From NCBI GenBank assembly GCA_944470555.2, contig OX104127.1:50892934-50956933 (forward strand): a stretch of DNA of 64,000 bases, in the 5' to 3' direction. Under the pieces are notes generated by a model, which was not told the DNA's origin, searched no databases, and saw nothing but the letters and a program-made list of their open reading frames with translations. A program made the position numbers and the translations under genes. The first letter of the stretch is position 1, and each line of letters starts with the position of its first letter. Source of the stretch: Heterobilharzia americana (Eukaryota; Platyhelminthes; Trematoda; Strigeidida; Schistosomatidae). Below are positions 1 through 10,670 of the stretch, piece by piece.

Positions 1-615
1 AGATGCAAGTAGTGAACCTTTATTGAATCCACTCAATACATGTTTACGGAATGTTTAAGTCGAGAAATGAAACTAATCTGTCACTTGAGTTTTTATTTTA
101 TTTGCTTGCCAGCTAAATATGTCCCGAAAGAATTTTAGCACTGAATCGGATTTAATCATAATATAAGGTGTATCCAAGTCTCTTTAGTGATGTCTGGTCA
201 ACAGGGAAAAATGATAATTCCAAGAGAAATGAACACAATCTGAAGGATGGAAAACATAAGACACAACCACATGAGCCGGAGCTCAGTAAGGGTATCAAGA
301 GGCACTTAAAATCAAACAGCTTTTAAAAGTGGACGTGACACCCTGCTCTGACGAACATATCTTGCATACATTACTCCTAATATAATTACAGCGTTTTTAG
401 CTGTGTATGATATCATTATTGAAACCACTGTTGACCGACTGATATATCGCAGTATAGTTATTTGCCCTGAAGAAGGTGAAATTTTGTTCATTGGCTATTG
501 GACTTTTCATTGTACACTGGGAATATGCTAACTTGGAAACTGATTTAGCAAACATTGTTAATCTACTAGAATCAACGATATTAACAACTACCTTCAGCAG
601 TAAATGTATGAGTAA
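1..615. other. AT-rich non-coding sequence
   Basis: No ORF, repeat or RNA gene was recognised here. Confidence 0.6.
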
Positions 616-790
616 GATGGATGAAGGTGATAGGCAGGAAGCCCCCTGATCTAGATTTCCTGGTTGTTAGTGATCGTCATCAAGGCATTCCTCGAGCTTC
701 GATGGGATTTATTTCCCCTCTGTGACTTGAACTCATGTCGTCCAGTGCTGCAGTCAGGTACGCTACCACTGAGCCCCTCAAGTCACAGGA
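616..790 (-). repeat. tRNA-promoter SINE-like repeat
   Basis: On the minus strand a tRNA-like A box (GGGGCTCAGTGGTAGCG, 761-778) is followed by a B-box-like GAGTTCAAGTC (724-734). This looks like a pol III internal promoter of a SINE-like element. No hammerhead motif was seen in it. Confidence 0.5.
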
Positions 791-2139
791 AGTACTAACA
801 AACACAAACTTGGGTTGAGGCCTCCCTCCTAATTTTCTTCAACCAGCCAACATAAATCCAAGTGAACCATGGTGCTGAGTCTCTCATCTCGGTAACGATA
901 TTACAAAACATTTGATGAAATGCAGTCAACTATCGGAACTAAACAACGTGAAATTGGCTACTCTCTAATTCTACTTTTACTGTGGCTCAGTGCTCACGAA
1001 ATGTGCTAAAAATAGAATCAGAATTGTTGCATCTGGTGTATACAAACACGTAAGCACTTTACGGTTTTGATATTCTTGAAAAAGCTCTTTGGATTTACAT
1101 GCAATCAAGACTTTTTTAATTATTAGCTAAGTTGATAACGAAGCTAATAAAACTTGTAATTTTAGGATGATTTCAGAAGGATTAACATCTTTGTGTAGTT
1201 TCTGGTTATTTGCTGACGCTACGGATTAGTGTAACACTTCTCTAAGGGTGTACCCCTTTGAGGCTCCTCCCAGGAAGATTTTAAACCCTTACTGGTAGCT
1301 GGTTTTTTACAGAATAGGTCTTTCTAGTTGTCAAATCACTTCCTATGAGTTTAAACAGGCCTTGAATGACACTTCATCTTGACTACCATGAAACAAAACT
1401 ACTTATTTCTCGTATGAATACAAGAAATTTCAAAGGAAAAACAAAGTTTCTCATCCTCTTTCTGCTACAGTTTGACAGTGGGTCAGAAAAATGCTTCTTC
1501 ATCTATTAACCATTTCAACACTCATTGGTTCGAACGGCTGCTGACTAGGTTTAAATGAATTCTTTCCAGTCATGAAATATATCTGCACTGACCACTTTTC
1601 AACCATTACGGTCTCCTGAAGGTATGGTAAACTGACACTACTCTCTTGTTTAATTCGTTTCATCTTTGAGTTTTATCTTATACCCTTTTCAAAGCTATTT
1701 AAAGGAACGATTAAGCTCATAATCTGGAATTTCCGTCTGAGTCATTACAGTTATTGATAGACATTGGGTCAAAGTGCATTCCTTTCTACCGAAACAAGAT
1801 GTGCAGTGCTTATTTCTATAAGCCTAGATTACCATGGTATTCATGAATTCGAAATTGAATGGATAACACATAAAATATCAGTCATTCAATAAATTTCATT
1901 ATGAGCGGTTAATGTATGACTTATATTATAGGTTGATCAAGAGACAGTGTATAAAGTGAACTGAAAAGTGATCCATTGAAATTAATACCAAAACTGATCA
2001 TTCGAATAAAGTTATAAGATTAAAACTTAAATGTATACAACAAGGTTTTAATTATTTTCAGAAAAAAGCCATCTTCACAATTTATTAGTTAATTCAGGTA
2101 CTCTGCGTAATTTAATTTGAAGGTTTTTGGAGATTTATC
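791..2139. other. Non-coding sequence, nothing recognised
   Basis: AT-rich, stops in all frames, and no repeat family member identified. Confidence 0.5.
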
Positions 2140-2290
2140 TGTTGATATCAGGTTGGTATTCATCATGGAGAACCATTGGAAACTAGGTAGCACTGGATAG
2201 CTGTTTCGTCTTGGTTCAGGACTTTTCGACAAAGCGCACCCGTGGACCTCATCAGGAATGGAATTTAGAGCCTTCTGTTGGTCCATGATA
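2140..2290 (-). repeat. Family-2 SINE-like repeat, decayed
   Basis: Minus-strand copy of the repeat whose best example is 6920-7110. The tail (ATGGAGAACCATTGG region) and the GAAAC box with CAGTGC arm survive, but the CTGANGA core is destroyed. Confidence 0.55.
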
Positions 2291-2479
2291 AATTCTAACT
2301 TGAATTCTGGATCCATTAAAAATTATTGCCAAACGAGAAATAATTCAAGGGGACCTATTCTTAAGTGACTGAAGATATGTTTATAGCCAGGAATAATCAA
2401 AAAACATCAGAATAAGTAAGTGTGAACAAAACTCCTTACGCAAAGATTATGATATGATCTAAACTTAATTTACCAGTTA

Positions 2480-2675
2480 CCAGAGTAAAGAAATGTTTTT
2501 CACAGTCTATTCTTGTAAAAAAATATCGGGTTTAAAATATCTGATTTCAAGGGCTTCAGCAAAACGTAGTAGACTGTGCAGTTATTGTTTATCTGTCATT
2601 CTGAAAGCCTCAAAGATATCTATTTCCATCAGATGTCTGGCCACAGTGAGACGAAGCAGTGACTTTGAACAATTT
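2480..2675 (-). pseudogene. Penelope-like element fragment (end of GIY-YIG endonuclease)
   Basis: The minus-strand translation reads TVARHLMEIDIFEAFRMTDKQ, stop, then LLRFAEALEIRYFKPDIFLQE. This resembles the tail of the GIY-YIG endonuclease domain of schistosome Penelope-like retroelements (his-rich start, LRFAEALAI-type end). One in-frame TAA interrupts it. A related fragment is at 16640-16870. A hammerhead-bearing repeat begins about 65 bp away at 2738. Confidence 0.5.
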
Positions 2676-2737
2676 CCTACAATTAGGAGGCTTTAGCTAT
2701 TTTTCAGCTATTTATATAATATTTCAGTTGGTAGTGG

Positions 2738-2955
2738 CCAGCAGTGGAATCCAGTATATACGTTTCGTAGCATTTGGAAATGTGCTCGCACTCCTGTGAG
2801 TGACCTAGTGTATAGCGTTTCGGCGTTTTGAAGCTATGGGCTGGAGTCTCGAGACTTTGTGGGGACACCACTCACTTGAGTGCAAGTACATCCAGCTGAC
2901 GAGTCCCAGAAAGGCCGAAACGTGCACCATGGATTCCTCTACTAGCCACCACCAA
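2738..2955. repeat. Family-1 (Sm-alpha-like) head-to-head inverted SINE pair
   Basis: The left arm (2738-2800, minus) and right arm (about 2880-2955, plus) are inverted copies of the hammerhead region, joined by a tRNA-like middle. The right arm has CTGACGA at 2896 and GAAA at 2917, but the cleavage site reads CACC instead of GTC and stem II has a mismatch, so the ribozyme is probably dead. Confidence 0.7.
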
Positions 2956-3831
2956 TCAAATTATTCTGTAAATGGCTGAAAAATAACTAGAGCGCCCTAA
3001 GTGTAAGAAATCACAAGTATCGACAGATGTTTACGAAATAGTTCCTCCTAAAAAAGTAGTGGAGAAATATATTTTAGAATAACACAGCTACTAATTCACT
3101 TTACTAATAAGAATAAATGAGTTTCATCAAGTGTATGACGTGCTAAGGGATATTTAACTTTATTCAGTATTCCGAACGAATATTAACCGACAAATTATTG
3201 ACAAGAGTCATCCTCTTTCATGCAAACAAGCAGTATGTATTCAGTTATATAACTGCTCGAACAATCCGTATTTTACGTTCACCTGATTACTGTAAGTAAA
3301 GAAGGATAAAAGGGTCTGTTAGTTGATTATAATCGGCAGGAATCTTTGCTCAATCTAGATTCGTGCCTGTTGACACTGATCAACAAAGCGTACTTGTGCG
3401 ATTCACGTCAGAACTACTCATTTGTTGTAGTCATGGAATTTACTGTTGAGCTAATCCCACTGCAAAAACGTTTATTCCAAATATTCCATACGCCGAAATG
3501 AGTAATTTAATTTGGAAAAAGTGTAATCCCTAAGATGTTGAATAATTTAAAATTTTTAATGTACGGCATACATTTTCAGCTTCTTAATACCATTAGCAAT
3601 ACGTTAGACTGATCGTATACTTCTCTACTTCCATAGTACAATCATAGTTATGAGATTTATCATATATATTTTTTGTGTTCATAGTCTATGCCCACAAAAC
3701 TTTGATTATGGTGGTCCGATCCATTAACTTTGACTGACAACTACTGACGTATTAGTCGTGTGTACTGGAATATCCTGAATTAAGCCCACTACCTGTAATA
3801 ATACTAGAAAATATATGATATATTAAACAGT

Positions 3832-3966
3832 GGTGGTTTGGTGTTCTCTGACTTTGTAAAGAAGTAATGCTTCACCTCATCGTGAAGTTATTGATAAAGA
3901 TGTCATGAAGCCTAATAATGAAATATTCACAACAAGATGTCAGACCTCAGAGAACAACGAACCACC
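3832..3966. repeat. Short MITE-like unit with 19-bp inverted ends
   Basis: The ends 3832-3850 and 3948-3966 are inverted repeats matching 17 of 19 bp (GGTGGTTTGGTGTTCTCTG on the left). The interior of about 97 bp has no coding capacity. No target-site duplication was clear. Confidence 0.4.
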
Positions 3967-4299
3967 ATTATCTCCATCTTGAGCTAAAAATCTTTCCCAT
4001 CATCTCAAGATGTTAAACAATAATCATACATTGTAATAAAGCACAGTAGATTTGTATACACATGTAAAAATGATGTTAGTTAAAATGGAAATAGACTGAA
4101 ATGAATTTTCTCAGGATAAAGTCTGTTTTTGATGATGCCAACAAAAATCCATTTAATAACGCAGTTTATAAATACAGACTGGAATCTTTTGAGTAAAACG
4201 ATAAGTAATGAAAATGTTTTCACTAACTGATCATTGGAGAATAATAAATTTCATGTTATCTAGTCCTAAGTGCTAACTCAATTCTGTCTATCAGTTTCT

Positions 4300-4470
4300 G
4301 ATGTAGCCACTAAGCTAGGAAACTCACCACAGCTATCTGCTTCGTTAAATTTTTAGTCCCTAAGACCTCGTTAAACTCAAAAGAACTGATGTCCCCCATG
4401 GAATTTAAACCTCAGCCACCCGATCCTAAATTAAGAGATCTTATCACTAAGCTGTCTGGACACCAGTAGA
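4300..4470 (-). repeat. Decayed tRNA-promoter-like repeat
   Basis: On the minus strand an A-box-like CAGCTTAGTGATAAG is followed by a B-box-like GAGGTTTAAATTCC. It is probably an old SINE; the family is uncertain. Confidence 0.35.
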
Positions 4471-5419
4471 CCTACTGTGGGACTGAGTTAGATATATAGA
4501 TCAGTCATTGGAGAGTAACCTATTTCATGCTGTCTGGTCTTATGTTTTGATATACTTTACAGATACACAATGCTGGTGAGTACCAACAAGCACGTGAAGA
4601 AAACATAACATGAGTCGAAGGTAAACTGGGAGAAACTGAGAATAATATTCTATTCTCATTTGAATACTATTCTGGCATTACATTACAGTAGGCTGTGCCT
4701 AAAGTCGATTTTCTTATGACCTTCGTGGTTGAACTCATATAACTAAATATTACTAAGTTTCCACAAATCAAGTAGGCCAATATCATTTGCATATTTTGGG
4801 CCTTAACACTGTTGAATATATTGACTTTACAGGCATATTTCGAAAAGGTACTAAGGGAAGAAGCATCGTGAAATTCTGTCCTACGAACTGAATGACCAAT
4901 TAGGAAGGATGAGGAGAGTAAAAACAGGAATACATCCCCACAATTGGTCAGATTAACTCCATTAGCACATGTAAAATGGCTTAAACATTTTCTAATAATG
5001 AGGTAAACTGGGCAGTAGTAGATCCCAATCAGTTATGACGTTTTGAATTCTTTTCAGCTTCAAAATCTAACCTAATAAAGCTTTCCTTTCATAATTTTTT
5101 TTAGTTGATCATCAATTATTTGCAGTTTCATCACACTTGACAAAAAGTTTGTTTTCCAGCCTGTAGGACGTATATTGCTCCACACATTCCTCACAGAATC
5201 CTCGTTAGTCGATATTTCCAAATAATAATCTTGTCACAAACATATCACTAAAAGTCGCTGTACACAAGAAAAAAAGAATTTTTGGGGATATTTTTGATGC
5301 AAACTGATCGCACCTTATTGTAACTGATATAGATTTGATTAGTTGTCAAAACTCATTTTCTCACAATCACCCGCATTTAACTCAATTGAACTCCAGTACA
5401 TCGGCTTAGTCGACAGTAA
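4471..5419. other. Non-coding sequence, nothing recognised
   Basis: Only short chance ORFs; no repeat identified. Confidence 0.5.
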
Positions 5420-5454
5420 AATAAATGAGTTGAACCACCAGTGAAAACCTGAGA

Positions 5455-5500
5455 ACACTGGATGACTGTTTCGCCCTAGCACGGGACTCTTCAGCAGTAT
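5455..5500 (-). ncRNA. Hammerhead ribozyme, family 2 (likely intact core)
   Basis: Minus strand: ATACTG, then CTGAAGA (rc of 5488-5494), stem II GTCC/GGGC, GAAAC, ATC cleavage triplet, then CAGTGT. Stem I pairs in six positions with one wobble. Stem III is weaker than in the best copies. Confidence 0.6.
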
Positions 5501-5676
5501 ACACCCACAATTCCACCAGGGATCAAACTCAGGACCTTCAGCCTTCGTGGTTAATGCGTTAACTAATGCACAGTTTACTCCTTCTATGAGTTCCTGACAT
5601 AGCACAATTATCAACTAGAATGTTCAGCTGGGATCCGTTTTACTTCCTACTGGTTGAACCCAAGGGTAATGAATGC

Positions 5677-5722
5677 GTACTGCTGAGGAGTCTTGAACTA
5701 GTACGAAACAAGTGTCCAGTGC
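5677..5722 (+). ncRNA. Hammerhead ribozyme, family 2 (core intact, stem II weak)
   Basis: GTACTG (5677-5682), CTGAGGA (5683-5689), stem II with a mismatch, GAAA (5705-5708), stem III ACAAGTGT, predicted cleavage after C5716, then CAGTGC. All core residues are present. Confidence 0.6.
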
Positions 5723-5949
5723 TCCCAGGTTCTCCAAATGATATTGGTCAGTGGTAAATACTACCGCAAAAATGAAATCTTTATAAACCTCAAAGTAAAG
5801 AAATCAGTAATTAAATGCATAATCGGTGTAGTGTATTGAGATCTTTTGAATGAACCACATGAACTATGCCACACTTTTCCATCTGTACTGATGAACTTTC
5901 AGTCATTAGTATAATTGTTTTTATATGATATCGTCGTTGCTTGGAGTGA

Positions 5950-6205
5950 ATTGATCGGTCTCTATTGGCATATGGGCTCCTGAGCGGATGCCTCTATATT
6001 GCCTGTGTTGTAATTATATTAATGATGGATCGTGGCTAGCAATGGAATCAAAGATGCGCATTTCGTCCTATTTGTGACTCGTCAGCTACCGAATCCGAAT
6101 CCCGGTGGGAGCAACATCACTCACTGGGAAGCTGGTACATCCAGCTGATGAGTCCCAAATGGGACGAAACGTGCATCCTGGATTCCACTGCTAGCTACGA
6201 TCTAT
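5950..6205. repeat. Family-1 (Sm-alpha-like) inverted SINE pair with upstream module
   Basis: Begins with a recurrent module (CATATGGGCTCCTGAGCGGA near 5970-5989). Then comes a minus-strand ribozyme arm (6030-6085) and a plus-strand B-box-like CCGAATCCGAATCCC with hammerhead (to about 6195). The arms stay complementary about 15 bp beyond the repeat (TTAATGAT on both sides). Confidence 0.75.
6139..6183 (+). ncRNA. Schistosome Sm-alpha-type hammerhead ribozyme, intact core
   Basis: Stem I ATCCAG (6139-6144) pairs perfectly with CTGGAT (6178-6183). CTGATGA is at 6145-6151. Stem II GTCCC-AAAT-GGGAC is a perfect 5-bp hairpin, followed by GAAA at 6166-6169. The cleavage triplet is ATC, after C6177. 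Stem III (ACGTGCAT) has one mismatch. This is the known schistosome satellite/SINE hammerhead layout. Confidence 0.85.
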
Positions 6206-6919
6206 CATTAATAGTTCAGTCATTAGGCTTGTTACCATTTTTGTTTCATTCTTTTTCTTGTGGTTATAGTGTAAACGAACCTAACTAGTAGTTGTTTCGA
6301 GTTTGTTAACTGTATTATAATTCATCTGTCCTTTGATTACCGGTCTTTAAGAGACTACTCTTTATACGCTACCCTTGACTGTTTTCACAAATTAGCATAT
6401 ATAAAGTTAGTGTTGTACAATTTTGCTTTCTCCTTTGAATTCTTAATTTAAATTACATGAACTAATGACTGTGAACATTTAATAATTTCATACTACTTTT
6501 ATATAGAATGAAAATATCACCTATGCGCTAAAAACAGTTTTTAATGTGACTATTTAACTTTTTTCAATGAATCTCATTACGATGTGAAATTATTCAATAA
6601 AGATTTCAAAAAATAACCTGTTGAAAAGACATCAGTATGAATATGCCTTTGATCATGATATAAACTGAATAAAACTGTTAATATACACCGGAGAACGTCT
6701 AACCACTTAGTGATGAAGAAAAGAAGAGATATCATTTTCTAAAACTTCTTAAGATGAAGTAAGATCTGTCTATGGTGATTTGTTTACCTCTATGCCTTAC
6801 TGTCTCTTTCAACATGTGATGCTATTCATATGAATTATTGTCTTCACAGGTATTCAGCAGAGGAACGCTACATCAACCCACCTGCATTGCACATATATTA
6901 CCTTCTAATAAATCTTTCA

Positions 6920-7110
6920 AGTTGTTATTCATCGAAGACTGACATCAGTTGGAGGAACAAAGGAAACCTGGGAGCACTGGACAGCTGTTTCGTCCTAGTA
7001 TGGGACTCCTCAGCAGTGCGCACCCACGACCCCACCAGCAGGGATCGAACCCGCGACCTTCAGGTTCCGCGGTTCTTAGCAGTTCCATATCTAAGGGGCC
7101 ACATATAAAC
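6920..7110 (-). repeat. Family-2 tRNA-promoter SINE-like repeat, best-preserved copy
   Basis: Minus strand: tRNA-like head with B box GGGTTCGATCCC (near 7041-7052), then a GGGTCGTGGGTGCG stretch, an intact hammerhead (6974-7019) and a tail ending near GTTGGAGGAACAAAGG in plus-strand reading. At least a dozen diverged copies occur in the window. Confidence 0.7.
6974..7019 (-). ncRNA. Hammerhead ribozyme in family-2 SINE, fully intact
   Basis: Minus strand: stem I GCACTG/CAGTGC (7014-7019 with 6974-6979) is a perfect 6 bp. Core CTGAGGA is at 7007-7013. Stem II GTCC/GGAC has a 7-nt loop. GAAA is at 6988-6991. Stem III ACAGCTGT is a perfect palindrome. The cleavage triplet is GTC, with C17 opposite 6980. 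Every core residue of the hammerhead consensus is present. Confidence 0.85.
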
Positions 7111-7189
7111 CCAAAATAAATGAACATTTATCCTCATTGTTTACTGATACTTGTAATTTCTCAATGGTATCCTGGGTTAAATTGCTTAA

Positions 7190-7345
7190 CCTGTCTTGGC
7201 AGATGGGCTCCCCTTTAGATGCCTCAGATATTCATCTTCGAGACCAGCAGTCCAAGGAGGGACACACGTTTCGTCCTGTTTAGAATTCGTCAGCTGCATC
7301 CAAGCGATTGATGCTGTTCCCACTTGAACTCGAACCAAATACCTA
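7190..7345 (-). repeat. Family-1 SINE-like repeat, decayed, with module
   Basis: The module GATGGGCTCCCCTTTAGATG (7202-7221) precedes a minus-strand ribozyme arm (TTTCGTCCTGTTTAGAATTC near 7269-7288) and GTTCCCACTTGAACTCG. Confidence 0.55.
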
Positions 7346-7980
7346 TCGCTATTGTTACCATAATGATGTTTGCATCATGACACCTTGATATAAACAATGT
7401 ATCATATAACCTTATAACTTTAAATGTTACCTATAGTAAACCTTTATACATTTTTCTACAGAGGTCATTCATTATTGACACTTGACTAATGTACACAATG
7501 ATTTAAACAAATCACAGAAACTTTGTTTAAATAGAGTAAGTAATATTGAACCCGGAAATCAAAATTTATAATTAACTACGGAAATGAAAAGGGAAAGGAA
7601 CAATTGTAAAAATAACTTCGACCATATAGACTTTCGTGTTTAAAAAAGAACAATAATATAGGCGTGGGTGTATAACTGGCTATGAATCATCAGTCTCGAT
7701 TGAATAATAGTTGTGTTATGTCCTAATCTGTTTATTAGATTAATTAATAATTGGGTGGGTATACAGGTGTGTGCATGTCCCAAGGTACATACCTAAGGTC
7801 AGAGGTTATCTCTATTTTTACATAGACTTTTGTTTACTAACATGTGCTAAAATGAGTATAGTCCGTAAAGTTGGTTGTTAACACTGTATGAGTCATATGT
7901 GTTGTGCTTAGGCATACATATCACCCTTGATTGAAAAGAAAACTCACCTATGAACACATGATTTTGAGTTGATTATAGCA
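7346..7980. other. Non-coding sequence, nothing recognised
   Basis: AT-rich with no ORF or repeat assignment. Confidence 0.5.
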
Positions 7981-7984
7981 TTCA

Positions 7985-8150
7985 TCTTGGTGGCTAGTGA
8001 TAGAATCTAGGGGGTGCACTTCATTATATTTGGGGCTCTTCAGCTGGATGCATCTGCACTGCGTTGAGTGATGTTGTACCTATTAAGAATCAAACCCAGA
8101 ACTCATCTCTTCGAACGCCAAAGTGTTACCCCCTAGATCACAAGGGCACA
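7985..8150 (-). repeat. Family-1 SINE-like repeat, decayed
   Basis: Minus-strand copy: GTGGCTAGTGATAGAATC tail (7991-8008), decayed ribozyme, GAACCCAGA-type B box region and A box at the right end (CCCCTAGATCACAAGG in plus reading). Confidence 0.55.
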
Positions 8151-8299
8151 AAAGCCACCTCTTAATTGATTGTCATTTAAATAACATGCATAAAAAGTGA
8201 AATATGCCCAAAAGTTTTTGAAAAGTCTTCAGTCTTACTTTAGACTTGATTTACAAATTGAAACAGTAATTTAGTTTGTAGGTTTAAATGGATTGACTG

Positions 8300-8450
8300 A
8301 TTGATATCAAGGTAGTATTCAGCAAAGAATGACTTCAGTCGGAGAACCGTAGCACTGGACAGTTTTTTCATCCTACTTTCAGTCTCCTCAGGAATGAGCA
8401 CCCACGACTGAATAAGATATCGACTTAAGGACTGTCAAATTTTTTGGCTA
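8300..8450 (-). repeat. Family-2 SINE-like repeat, decayed
   Basis: Minus-strand copy (AATGACTTCAGTCGGAGAAC tail, CACTGGACAG arm, CTCCTCAGGAATGAGCACCC). The ribozyme core is broken. Confidence 0.5.
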
Positions 8451-8744
8451 ACTTGTTACCATTCACCTGATTGACTGGAGTTAAACATTCCTGCATGGTT
8501 CTCCAACTGATGTCAGTGTAAGTGTACTGCTGGGTGGTCCTATAAGAAGACAGAACAACTTTAAAATTGTTGATGGAATCTTTGTATTTGGTGAATGTAA
8601 TGACTTTGGTATGACTAATCCGTCACTTCAAACCCCAGAGCTTTATTCACTGGCTTGCTGAGTCTCGGTAGCCACCGTAGGCACAACGAGTATTGTTTCG
8701 TATCAATCTATGCTTCAAACTTTCCGTTAATTGTGATAATTATA

Positions 8745-8945
8745 ACGCTTTCGCGTTTGATGGGATAGGTGTTCAGTTTAAGTCTCACTTAGATCATCCA
8801 TACTAATTAAGATGTAGGTGGGATCGGCTTATGAGTTACTCATCCTCCATTCCATTGCTAGCCATTACCAGGCGAATAACATCGCAATGAAACTTGAAGC
8901 AAAGTCATAGCATCCACCTAAAGGGCTCATATGACCACAGAGACT
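8745..8945 (+). repeat. Family-1 SINE-like repeat, strongly decayed, with inverted module
   Basis: TCCATTCCATTGCTAGCCA (8851-8869) is the family-1 tail; the ribozyme upstream is barely recognisable. The module lies inverted at about 8905-8945. Confidence 0.4.
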
Positions 8946-9094
8946 TCTCAGTTCAGTCTAGTGTGATAAGCAACGGGGAATTACAGGCCTAACTGAATAT
9001 CGGATTATTTTATTTCAGCAACAAATGACGACTGAAATGAAGAAGAGGTTTAGTGCCCTCAGCTTAGGCCATCACTTGAAATACCAAGCCTATT

Positions 9095-9385
9095 TGAAAA
9101 ATAGCAGTGGAATCCAGGGCACATGTTTCAGTCCATCTGAAACTTGTCAACTGGGTGTATCTGCACCCTATTGAGTAATGTGGTTCCCATCAGAATTGGA
9201 ATTCACAGCCAATAATTTCAAACTCCATAGAAGTATCTATCAGCCACTGACAATAATCACTCCATGTAAGAAGGGCATAGCATAGTTTAGATATTATGGC
9301 TTGTAATCCATCGCTAATGTCAAATTGAAATTACCGGCAATATTGGGGCATTAACACAGGAGCCCATCTGTTAGTAGTAGCTCAC
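9095..9385 (-). repeat. Family-1 SINE-like repeat, decayed, with module
   Basis: Tail GCAGTGGAATCCAGGGCACA at 9104-9123, decayed inverted ribozyme, and module remnant CAGGAGCCCATCTG near 9358-9371. Confidence 0.5.
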
Positions 9386-9559
9386 CAGTTTGCTCCTACC
9401 AACGATGAGAAACTATGTCATTGTATCTAAACTATCAGAAACTGGCTGTCAATTTTATTTCAGCCATGAAATGTTCATCGAAGATTCTGTGTCGATGAGG
9501 GCAACACAGCATTTAAAGCAAGATATTCAAAAATACTGATTAGATTTCATTCATGTTAA

Positions 9560-9930
9560 TTTGTCTTTCTTACTGACGAAATCAGCATCCACTAATTTCC
9601 AAAGTAATTTTCCGCCTAACTTTCTACATTAGGAAGGTGAGAGTATCTGGTATAGCTCAGCCTCTCCTCTTGTGTTTGATAAATTCCTGCATCTTACCTG
9701 TTCTCTTCTACTGCATAGAACTTTGAAGATTTTCAGTAGAACCAGTGGTGTACCTCTAAACCTTCTAATTAAAACAATTGTAGACAAATACATTAACTCA
9801 TGTAAACATCTGACAGGAGTTATTTTGTCAGATGACCAGCATCCTCTTCACTCATAGCTCGGTAATCGGGAAAGACAAGGAGTAAGTATATAAGACTTAA
9901 TGCACGTACTACTCAACATAAAACTCTACA
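9560..9930 (+). pseudogene. 3' fragment of a CR1/jockey-type non-LTR retrotransposon ORF
   Basis: Frames across 9620-9860 give RKVRVSGIAQPLLL, ILPVLFYC and then VILSDDQHPLHS. These match the end of the RT ORF better preserved at 13265-14100 (KLKVSGITQSLLL, CVLPVLTYC, NILSDD). Frameshifted and 5'-truncated. Confidence 0.55.
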
Positions 9931-10201
9931 GTAACGTATTTAGCTCATCTCCCATGAGAAGATAGTAGTATAAATGAATTAACTCATCAACTTCTGTGTT
10001 TGAAACCAAACCAACTGGTGAGTACACACCACATTAACTGTGCATTTTAAAGAAAGTTGTAGATAGAGTGAATATTTTTTATCTTTTATATACAATTTAT
10101 ACTTATTTCATTTTGTTATGTACACATGTAAACTGTGTCTGTTCAACTGATAATATATGACATGCTTAAAATTCTGCAGAGTATTCCCGAAATGCTTTTC
10201 A

Positions 10202-10248
10202 GAATAAAGTCGTTATTATTACTACCATTATTATTATTACTACTGTCG
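10202..10248. repeat. Imperfect TTA microsatellite
   Basis: An imperfect ATT/ACC run. The overlapping 111-codon and 106-codon ORFs on opposite strands are carried by it and are not genes. Confidence 0.6.
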
Positions 10249-10499
10249 TACTTAACTGATTCACATGGGGAATGGAAATTTCTTAGGTGTAAGATCAAAT
10301 GTAAACTAATAATATTTGAAAATGATTTACTAACTGCACAGTCCACCTTAAAATTTCTCACAGTTAAGTATTTCTTGAGTGTCCAGCTCTGGTGTCTCCG
10401 GCTTTTTTTTGGAAACCAGCCAGCAAAGAACACATGGTGTAATCTCTTACATGAAAACGTCATGAACTAGCATGATATACTACCAGTTTAGGTGGCTAG

Positions 10500-10670
10500 A
10501 AATCAGTCAAGGTAATATCCAGATTCTGCCAGTCAGATTGGAACAATCTAAACACCGTATGACAGTTTCTCTTGTTTGAACCCGAGGCCATCAGCAGTGT
10601 TTCCTGAAAAATTCAGCACACAGAGTCAAATCTGGCTGGCTGACTTGCATAGACGTGTACGCTGAACCCC
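10500..10670 (-). repeat. Repeat related to 59920-60050, with hammerhead-like core
   Basis: Minus strand contains CAGCCAGCCAGATT and GTGTGCTGAATTTTTC, shared with 59920-59990 (+). Then follow CTGATGG (10588-10594), GAAAC (10565-10569) and a 7-bp pairable stem I (10551-10557 with 10595-10601). Position 9 of the core is G instead of A, so it is probably inactive. Confidence 0.4.

Larger units (their letters stand above)
5420..5735. repeat. Family-2 SINE-like repeats in a head-to-head inverted pair
   Basis: A minus-strand copy (5420-5565, with tRNA-like part near 5510-5565) faces a plus-strand copy (about 5640-5735). Both outer ends carry a hammerhead core with pairable stem I (listed separately). 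The spacer contains the TCCTGACATAGC motif also seen in the spacers at 12.26, 17.4 and 51.7 kb. Confidence 0.7.

Noticed and set aside
10135..10470. Overlapping 111- and 106-codon ORFs on both strands
   Set aside because: Driven by an ATT-rich microsatellite; no domain, signal or splice support.
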